Shown here in pieces: positions 1-64,000 of a stretch of 64,000 bases of DNA. A program made the translations under genes and the position numbers. The stretch is from positions 21,587,626 to 21,651,625 of the forward strand of contig NC_060906.1 in NCBI RefSeq assembly GCF_014805685.1. The letters run 5' to 3'. Below the pieces are notes generated by a model. That model searched no databases. It saw nothing but the letters and a program-made list of their open reading frames with translations, and was not told where the DNA came from. The stretch is from Silurus meridionalis (lineage: Eukaryota; Chordata; Actinopteri; Siluriformes; Siluridae). Within the stretch, counting starts at the first letter, position 1; every line of letters starts with the position of its first letter.

Positions 1-239
1 AGTATGCAATTTTGCAAGATGTTGATGGAACCTTTATGGTAAGTGGAAGAGTCTTCACTGTCAGTGACTTCTAACACACACTTTCTGGGACGAAGGCGGC
101 GAGGAAACGAATGCTAAAGCCAACAGAACAGTAGTTGGAGATGGTTCCACATCAACAGTCTGAAGATCCATGAAGTTACTGAGCAACTCAAGAACTTTGA
201 GAAAGGAATTTGTACTGTAGTTCATGTCAACAGTCTACT

Positions 240-458
240 ACAATGGTTCACTACACACCTTTACGATGATGGAACTGTATTGACTAGACATTCGGTGATG
301 AAGATGGGTTGGTGAAGTCTGGTTCCTCTCATGGTTTCTTCCTCGTGCCATTTTAGGGAGTTTTTTCTTTCCTTGTTTTTTTTATTTCTGTAATGCTCTT
401 TGAGAAAATGTCCATTGTTAAAAGCGCTATACAAATAAAAACTAATCGAATTGAATTT
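240..458 (+). repeat. LINE/SINE 3' tail, family A
   Basis: Carries the degenerate blocks TGGTTCCTCTCATGGTTTCT and GTCCATTGTTAAAAGCGC, followed by CTATACAAATAAA and a TAATCGAATTGAATT tail. The same blocks recur in the window at 9869, 17757, 28800, 46515 and 57370. At 17757 they are joined to an L2-like LINE reading frame, so family A is probably that LINE's 3' end. The sequence from 1 to 240 may be its upstream part but I cannot prove it. Confidence 0.6.
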
Positions 459-662
459 CTTCGCGGTTGTTTTCCTCTTCAACAGCACAACTTGCACACA
501 CTACTTGCGCACACACCAGCACTACTTGTACATTCTCCTCCTCACACAGTATGCCTCTTGGAAATTCGTGTCATTTTTGACGTGAGATTAACCCTCACAC
601 TTATCCGGTCCGTTTTTCGTCTTGTAGAGCCTGTGATGTTTTTTCTTCTGTACTCTCCATAG

Positions 663-62934
<62,272 letters not shown>

Positions 62935-62974
62935 GTGAGTTCCCTTGAACCCTTAACTTCTCAGTCGTATTGTC

Positions 62975-64000
62975 ACTCATTCATCATATGAACACTTCAA
63001 CTATGAGAGACAAAATGAGAAAACAAATTCAGAAAATCACATTGTCTGATTTTTTTAAGAATTTATTTGCAAATTATGGTGGAAAATAACTATTTGGTCA
63101 CCTACAAAAAAAGCAAGATTTCTGGCTATCACAGACCTGTAATTTCTTCTTTAAGAGGCTTCTCTGTCCTCCACTTAGCTGTATTAATGGAACCTGTTTG
63201 AACTCGTTATCAGTATAAAAGACACTTGTCCACAACCTCTAACAGTCAGTCTCCAAACTCCACTATGACCAAGACCAAAAAGCTGTCAAAGGACACCAGG
63301 AACAAAATTGCAGACCTGCACCAGGCTGGGAAGACTGAATCTGCAATAGGTAAGCAGCTTGGTGTGAAGAAATCAATTATTAGAAAATGAAAGACATACA
63401 AGACCAGTGATAATCTCCCTTGATCTGGGGATCCACGCAAGATCTCACCGTGGGGTCAAAATGATCACAAGAACAGTAGGCAAAAATCCCAGAACCACAC
63501 GGGGGGACCTACTAAATGACCCGCAGAGAGCTGGGTCCAAAGTAACAAAGGCTACCATCAGTAACACACTACGCTGCCAGGGACTCAAATCCTGTAGTGC
63601 CAGAAGTGTCCCCCTGCTTAAACCAGTACATGTCCGGGCCCGTCTGAAGTTTGCTAGAGAGCATTTGGATGATCCAGAAAAGGATTGGGAGAATGTCATA
63701 TGGTCAGATGAAACCAAAATAGAACTGCTTGGTAAAAACTCAACTTGGAGGAGAAAGAATGTTGAGTTGCATCCAAAGAACACCATACCTACTGTGAAGC
63801 ATGGGGGTGGAAACATCATGCTTTGGGGTTGTTTTTCTGCAAAGGGACCAGGACGACTGATCCGTGTAAAGGAAAGAATGCATGGAGTCATGTATCGTGA
63901 GATTTTGAGTGAAAACCTCCTTCCATCAGCAATGGCATTGAAGATGAAAAGTGGCTGGGTCTTTCAGTATGACAATGATCCCAAACACACCGCCCGGGCA
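62975..64000 (+). pseudogene. Tc1 transposase pseudogene with its 5' end, cut by the window edge
   Basis: The element begins near 63040 with ATGGTGGAAAATAACTATTT and GGTCACCTACAAAAAAAGCA. From the ATG at 63265 the frame reads MTKTKKLSKDTRNKIADLHQ (helix-turn-helix), is a few codons short after GVKKS, hits TGA at 63388 and again near 63421, and loses one base near 63449. It then continues open: [17 protein letters not shown] (first catalytic D), [18 protein letters not shown] and [14 protein letters not shown] (second D) up to the last base. Two stops plus a frameshift make it dead. It sits in the intron after exon J. Confidence 0.9.

Noticed and set aside
1..660. Further upstream fam184a exon
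   Set aside because: No frame there with coiled-coil composition and splice borders; the region looks like a LINE tail plus plain intron.

Overview
This window is vertebrate nuclear DNA, almost certainly from a teleost fish. Short exons with GT/AG borders sit in long AT-rich introns full of fish-type repeats: Tc1/mariner relics, tRNA-derived SINEs, L2/Rex1-, RTE- and Tx1-like LINEs, and abundant GT, GATA, CT and AT microsatellites. The SINE and LINE-tail types (CAAGTCAAGTCAAG tails, AAGCGCTATACAAATAAA ends) recall ostariophysan fishes such as catfishes, but that placement rests on memory of repeat styles and is weak.

One gene accounts for all coding sequence I can support. Ten consecutive internal exons lie on the + strand (663-848, 10573-10695, 16868-17029, 19897-20018, 27261-27411, 31287-31499, 41497-41650, 42357-42484, 59917-60101, 62788-62934). 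Their phases join without a break and give 1571 nt, about 523 residues of continuous coiled coil matching vertebrate FAM184A (FAM184B is the alternative). The start codon and first exons lie upstream of the window and the C-terminal exons downstream. No promoter, first exon, terminator or RNA gene was recognised.

Intron contents in order: intron 1 (849-10572) has an inverted pair of Tc1-derived arms with exon-like ends, compound microsatellites, an antisense pseudogene-like reading frame, and a 0.95-kb CT-rich block. Intron 2 has an RTE-like LINE tail, a tRNA-Glu-like SINE, several tRNA-SINEs, and a perfect 35-bp inverted repeat at 16381-16452. Intron 3 has an L2-like LINE and a GT/core higher-order array. 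Intron 4 has two more LINE fragments, an internally deleted mariner, and a long GT tract abutting exon 5. Intron 5 starts with a CA tract and holds a 33-bp minisatellite. Intron 6 has Tc1 relics, GATA/GACA arrays, a 0.78-kb TIR transposon sitting in a GATA tract, and 1.6 kb of polypyrimidine. Intron 8 (17.4 kb) holds a 30-bp minisatellite, a Tx1-like LINE, and a recent 1.5-kb tandem duplication bounded by CT tracts. After exon 10 a decayed Tc1 transposase runs off the window.

I saw no sign of an unknown multi-gene system. The most interesting signals concern RNA processing and genome instability: complementary GT and CA tracts flanking exon 5, UG-rich acceptors on several exons, the near-loopless palindrome, the inverted exon-like arms, and the young tandem duplication. 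Sequence matches to families were judged by eye from remembered conserved motifs; no alignment was run.
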